The notes beneath the pieces were generated by a model, which did no database searches, was not told the origin of the DNA, and saw only the letters and a list, made by a program, of their open reading frames with translations. Both the position numbers and the translations under genes were made by a program. From NCBI GenBank assembly GCA_039821125.1, contig JBCBOR010000019.1, forward strand, positions 1 to 64,000: 64,000 nt of DNA, read 5' to 3'. Below, piece after piece: positions 60,965 to 64,000 of the stretch (its first letter is position 1; every line of letters begins with the position of its first letter). The DNA is from Thermohalobaculum sp039821125. Lineage in GTDB: Bacteria > Pseudomonadota > Alphaproteobacteria > Rhodobacterales > Rhodobacteraceae.

Positions 60965-61380
60965 TCGGGGGCCTCGGTCGCGGCGTAATCTTCGCGATCG
61001 ACCACGTCGGTGATCTCGTCTTCCTCGATCGTGTCGTAGGCCTCGTGGATGCGGACCGTCAGGGCAAGGCCGAGCGCCAGGGTCGCAACGCCGACGACGA
61101 TGGCCGTCAGGATCAGCACATGCGGCAGCGGGTTCGAATAGACCGCAAGATCGTCGGCGATGATCGGCGGTGTGCCGCCCAGGATCTTGCCCGGCGAGAG
61201 ATAGAGCAGATAGGCCGAGGTCTGGAAGATCCCAAGCCCCACCAGCGTCTTGATCATGTTCGAGCGCGCCACCACGATGAACATGCCCGCGCACATCAGG
61301 AAGATCGTGATCCAGTAGTTGTAGTGCGTCGCCAATGCCTCGAGCAGGGGACGATCGGCCAGCGCGTCCAGATCACTCAT
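60961..61380 (-). CDS. mrpC: MrpC (NuoK-like) antiporter subunit
   Basis: 139 aa with three transmembrane helices: YNYWITIFLMCAGMFIVVA, NMIKTLVGLGIFQTSAYLLYLS, and LPHVLILTAIVVGVATLALGLAL. The PLPHVLILTAIVVG block is characteristic of MrpC/NuoK. A C-terminal acidic tail (EEDEITDVVDREDY) is longer than usual. ATG 61380 overlaps the stop of the MrpB-like gene by 8 bp, with AGGGGA upstream. Confidence 0.93.
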   Translation of the reverse strand: MSDLDALADRPLLEALATHYNYWITIFLMCAGMFIVVARSNMIKTLVGLGIFQTSAYLLYLSPGKILGGTPPIIADDLAVYSNPLPHVLILTAIVVGVATLALGLALTVRIHEAYDTIEEDEITDVVDREDYAATEAPE

Positions 61381-61822
61381 CGGGCCGTCCCCTGCCCGCA
61401 AAACTGTAGAAGATGGTCAGCATGGTGCCGGTCACGGTGACGAGAACGCCGATCTCGACCAGGAAGACCCCCCAGTGCTGGCCGTGAATGGCGTCATAGG
61501 TGCCGACAGGCTCGCCCGCATGCAGGAGCACGTTGTAGTTGAGATACTCGCCCCCCATGATCATCGACCAGACACCAACGCCTGCGTAGATCAGAACGCC
61601 GAGGGGGACCATCAACTCGACCGCCCATTTCGGCACCGCCCGCAGGGCAGCGGCTTTGCCGAAGATGATCGCGTAGAGCACGATGGCCGCGGCGATGATC
61701 ACGCCCGCCTGAAACCCGCCTCCGGGGCCAAAATCACCGTGGAGATGGACGTAGAGCCCGAACATGATGATGAACGGAATGAACAGCTTCGCCGCGACCC
61801 GCAGGATAACATCAAGCCGCAT
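61373..61822 (-). CDS. mrpB: MrpB (MnhB) antiporter subunit
   Basis: 149 aa MnhB-domain membrane protein with four helices. FIPFIIMFGLYVHLHGDFGPGGGFQAGVI is split across the first loop and second helix and is the family signature (HGHxxPGGGFQAG). It forms the MrpB part of the antiporter core. Starts 33 bp after the stop of the DUF4040 gene, the largest gap in the operon. Confidence 0.94.
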   Translation of the reverse strand: MRLDVILRVAAKLFIPFIIMFGLYVHLHGDFGPGGGFQAGVIIAAAIVLYAIIFGKAAALRAVPKWAVELMVPLGVLIYAGVGVWSMIMGGEYLNYNVLLHAGEPVGTYDAIHGQHWGVFLVEIGVLVTVTGTMLTIFYSFAGRGRPDE

Positions 61823-61855
61823 CGCCAGCCTCGAGCCATGCTGGACAGCAGACCG

Positions 61856-62365
61856 TCATGCCTGCCCCCAGCGTTTCAGCAGCAGCATGACCCCGATCCC
61901 GGCCGTGAAGATCACCGTGACCTCGCCCAGCGTGTCGAACCCGCGATAGCTGGCCAGCACCGCCGTCACCACGTTCGGAATGTCCGTCTCGGCCATGTTG
62001 TTGGCGATGTACTGCGCACCGACATGGGTGTTGACCGGTTGATCCGCGACGCCGAAGGGCGGCAGATCATAGGTGCCATAGATCAGCATCGCGCCCATGC
62101 CGGCCGATGCCGCAAAAGGCAGTGCCGAGGAGTAGCGCGGCGGAGCCTCGTGGATCTTGGTCAGATAGAGCGCGCTCAGGACCAGCACCGTCGAGATCCC
62201 GGCGCCCACAGACGCCTCGGTCATTGCCACATCGATACCGTCGAGCACGATCATCACGCTGGCCATCAGGAACGAATATGCCCCCGAGAGCACCACAACG
62301 GCAAAGAGGTTGCGCGTGCGGATGATCCCCACCGTGATTGCCGCCAGCAGCGTCAGCAAAACCAT
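61856..62365 (-). CDS. DUF4040 protein equal to the C-terminal half of MrpA
   Basis: 169 aa. The first half (three helices; GIDVAMTEASVGAGISTVL) is the DUF4040/MbhD domain. The second half carries NVVTAVLASYRGFDTLGEVTV, the YRGFDTLGE hallmark of MbhE and of the MrpA C-terminus. In canonical Mrp these are fused to the NuoL-like module; here they stand alone, as in archaeal Mbh complexes. Spaced 5 bp after the MrpG-like stop. Confidence 0.9.
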   Translation of the reverse strand: MVLLTLLAAITVGIIRTRNLFAVVVLSGAYSFLMASVMIVLDGIDVAMTEASVGAGISTVLVLSALYLTKIHEAPPRYSSALPFAASAGMGAMLIYGTYDLPPFGVADQPVNTHVGAQYIANNMAETDIPNVVTAVLASYRGFDTLGEVTVIFTAGIGVMLLLKRWGQA

Positions 62366-62370
62366 GTTGA

Positions 62371-62808
62371 TCAGGAGTTCGATGGCGCACCCCCTTCCGG
62401 AACGGGCGCATCATCGCCGCTCTCCGAGATCAGCGGCTGCGCAACGCGCAGACCCAGTTCCTCCGAGACCTCGCCGCAGGCGGTGGCGCGCAAGGTGCCA
62501 TTCTCGTCTGCCAGCAGCGGTTTCTCGCCCGCGTGCAGCGCTGCGCGCGCCAAAGCATGGCTCGCCACCGCGCCTGTCACGTAGAGCACGATCAGGATGA
62601 TCACCAGCCGCACCGCCACCGTCCAATCGGTCGTCTGGCTCAGCATGCCCAGCACCAGCAGGCCGACGCCCATGGTGTCGCTGACCGACGTCGCGTGCAT
62701 CCGTGTGAAGATATCGGGCATCCGGTTCAGCCCGATCGCGCCGACGATGCAGAAAAATCCGCCCGCCAGCAGCGCGGCCCAGCCGATGATATCGAGAAGA
62801 ACGTCCAT
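62371..62808 (-). CDS. mrpG: MrpG (MnhG) antiporter subunit
   Basis: 145 aa. Three helices in the first 90 residues with the MnhG signature IGLNRMPDIFTRMHATSVSDTMGVGLLVLG. The C-terminal about 50 residues are polar and extend beyond the common MrpG length. It lies between MrpF and the DUF4040 gene with gaps of only 5-6 bp. Confidence 0.93.
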   Translation of the reverse strand: MDVLLDIIGWAALLAGGFFCIVGAIGLNRMPDIFTRMHATSVSDTMGVGLLVLGMLSQTTDWTVAVRLVIILIVLYVTGAVASHALARAALHAGEKPLLADENGTLRATACGEVSEELGLRVAQPLISESGDDAPVPEGGAPSNS

Positions 62809-62814
62809 CTCGGC

Positions 62815-63105
62815 CTAGCCCTTGCCCTCGGTATCGCCGGTTTCGTGGTCATACCCGAGCGCGCCGTAACGGAAGAATTTCAGCACCGCGAGCGTGCCGA
62901 TCATGTTCAGGAGCGCATAGGTCAGGCCGACATCCAGAAATTCGGGCCGCCCGGTCAGGAACCCGAACAGCGCCAGCAGCATGATCGCGAATGTCCCGAG
63001 CGAGTTCACCGCCAGAAGCCGGTCGAACGAGGTCGGCCCGCGCAGCGCCCGCACAACCGCCAGCGTCAGGGAGACGAGAACAGCGCAGATGGCGGCGGCG
63101 AACAT
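62815..63105 (-). CDS. mrpF: MrpF antiporter subunit
   Basis: 96 aa with three helices. RGPTSFDRLLAVNSLG is the MrpF signature (conserved Asp in the loop), and the C-terminal tail is short and charged. ATG 63105 shares one base with the MrpE stop (TGATG), so the two are coupled. Confidence 0.93.
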   Translation of the reverse strand: MFAAAICAVLVSLTLAVVRALRGPTSFDRLLAVNSLGTFAIMLLALFGFLTGRPEFLDVGLTYALLNMIGTLAVLKFFRYGALGYDHETGDTEGKG

Positions 63106-63587
63106 CAGGCGCCCCCTCTCTCGAACCACGCGACGCGGCGGTTCATCTCGTCGTCCGCAAACCCCTCTGCACCCGCGCGTTCGATGGCATGGACCCAGAT
63201 CGTTTTTTTGCGCTCGCTTGCTTCGACCGAGATTGTCCCCGGCGTCAAGGTGATGGAATTGGCATAGGTCGTCAGGCCGACCGCGGTATCCTGCTCGGCC
63301 TTCACGGCCTCAATGGTCGGCGAGATCGGCAATCTCGGGTCCAGGATCAGGCGTGTGACCCTCAGCGACGAGAGCACGATCTGCCAGAGCAGCCACGGCC
63401 AGTAGACAAGGCCCCGCCCCACAAGGAAGACGGGAAAGCCCTCCTCATCGCTGACACCCTTGATCCAGCAGAACACGACAACCAGAACCGACAGAACCGC
63501 ACCGAAGGCCACCAGCCACCATTCGTAATGACCGGACAGCAACAGCCAATAGACGAACAACGTCAGTACGATCAGACCTAGACGCAT
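63105..63587 (-). CDS. mrpE: MrpE antiporter subunit
   Basis: 160 aa MnhE family, first gene of the operon. Two N-terminal helices are followed by a cytoplasmic domain with ANSITLTPGTISVEAS, the family hallmark, and IWVHAIE. ATG 63587 (MRLGLIVLTLF) is preferred over an upstream in-frame GTG-type start at 63626. The promoter must lie in the 225-bp spacer shared with the divergent gene. Confidence 0.93.
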   Translation of the reverse strand: MRLGLIVLTLFVYWLLLSGHYEWWLVAFGAVLSVLVVVFCWIKGVSDEEGFPVFLVGRGLVYWPWLLWQIVLSSLRVTRLILDPRLPISPTIEAVKAEQDTAVGLTTYANSITLTPGTISVEASERKKTIWVHAIERAGAEGFADDEMNRRVAWFERGGA

Positions 63588-63812
63588 GATCTGAGTGTCC
63601 CCTCCGGCCGCTTGCTGCGCCTGCACAGTTCCGTTGGTCTAAACCTACCGCGCTGGTTGAGCAACCGTGCAACGCCGCCCCGTTTCACTTCTGTGATGTG
63701 GCTCGGCAATGGCTGTATCGATCGAAATTGTGATGCCGGTGCTCCTGGCAAAAGAGGCCCTCGGTCAGGTCACGCATTGATCGGCCGGGCCGAACGGCCC
63801 AGATAAACGGAC

Positions 63813-64000
63813 ATGACGACGCTCGAGGCGCTGACATCCCGCATCTCGTCCTGCACGCTGTGCGCTGACCGGTTTGCTGCGACGCAAACGGCGCACGCGC
63901 CGCGGCCTGTCGTGTATCCCTCGACCACGGCACGGATCCTGATCGCCGGGCAGGCCCCCGGCGCCCGCGTCCATGCCTCGGGCGTACCCTTCGACGATCC
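63813..64000 (+). CDS. Uracil-DNA glycosylase superfamily protein (partial, cut by window end)
   Basis: The first 62 codons are present and the frame is open at the window edge. Cys14-x2-Cys17 (SCTLCADRF) is the first half of an Fe-S cysteine set, and ILIAGQAPGARVHASGVPF carries the GQAPG active-site motif used by short UDG-family proteins. The substrate may be uracil in DNA or another lesion. It differs from the cysteine-free UDG at 15716-16585, so the organism encodes two distinct members. It is divergent from the Mrp operon. Confidence 0.85.
   Translation, partial: MTTLEALTSRISSCTLCADRFAATQTAHAPRPVVYPSTTARILIAGQAPGARVHASGVPFDD

Noticed and set aside
61856..62365. DUF4040 gene as a truncated, broken mrpA
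   Set aside because: It contains both complete C-terminal MrpA domains, has its own start and tight spacing, and the NuoL-like half is intact elsewhere in the operon, so it is a split architecture and not decay.

Overview
The window is high-GC chromosomal DNA from an alphaproteobacterium, most likely a marine Rhodobacterales (Roseobacter-type) strain. This rests on inference from gene content: a TAXI-type TRAP transporter, a dimethylglycine dehydrogenase/GcvT fusion, an ETF-ubiquinone oxidoreductase, a GlxA/AraC regulator, a Cys-type KdsA, capsule export genes and a split Mrp antiporter. Genes are dense and on both strands, with many ATGA or TAATG overlaps. I see no tRNA, rRNA, CRISPR array, transposase or prophage, so this is essentially core and niche-metabolism DNA.

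Layout. 1-624 is gene-free and opens with an almost pure G/C tract. 625-1431 is an isolated deaminase-superfamily protein. 1.5-6.8 kb holds yceI, a DUF3422 protein, ubiA, rsmE and small membrane proteins. 6.9-12.2 kb holds gcdH, a periplasmic binding protein, the divergent ohr/ohrR pair with its operators, and ETF-QO; gcdH and ETF-QO feed the same electron-transfer route. Between ohrR and ETF-QO is an elaborate cloverleaf-like nested inverted repeat. 12.4-18.3 kb holds a degenerate 2H phosphoesterase, MAPEG, HxlR, RidA, then an overlapping run of amidase, uracil-DNA glycosylase and phosphoesterase, followed by moaB and an orphan Hpt protein. 18.4-28.8 kb holds an M17 aminopeptidase, NlpC/P60, a lytic transglycosylase, adenine deaminase, an intradiol dioxygenase, the dimethylglycine dehydrogenase, a small protein with a duplicated actin-like motif, and uppP. 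29.2-36.4 kb carries gltD and gltB separated by two other genes.

36.4-49.1 kb holds an alpha/beta-hydrolase-like membrane protein, mtgA, a fused TRAP permease, a D-cysteine-desulfhydrase-like enzyme, a TauE/SafE exporter, the TAXI binding protein, an SDR, a thioredoxin-like protein, an MFS transporter and a GlxA-type regulator. 49.3-55.7 kb is a partial capsule locus (phosphomannomutase, kdsA, kpsE, kpsT, sugar-nucleotide epimerase) with no kpsM. 55.9-63.6 kb is a translationally coupled ten-gene Mrp/Mbh-like cation antiporter operon with three antiporter subunits. The window ends inside a second uracil-DNA-glycosylase-superfamily gene.

The most unusual items are the lone deaminase, the cloverleaf element at 10428-10532, the duplicated actin-like motif at 27612-27977, a strand-oriented 3'-end hairpin repeat found at four loci, an 11-bp tandem array downstream of gltD, and the split three-antiporter Mrp operon.
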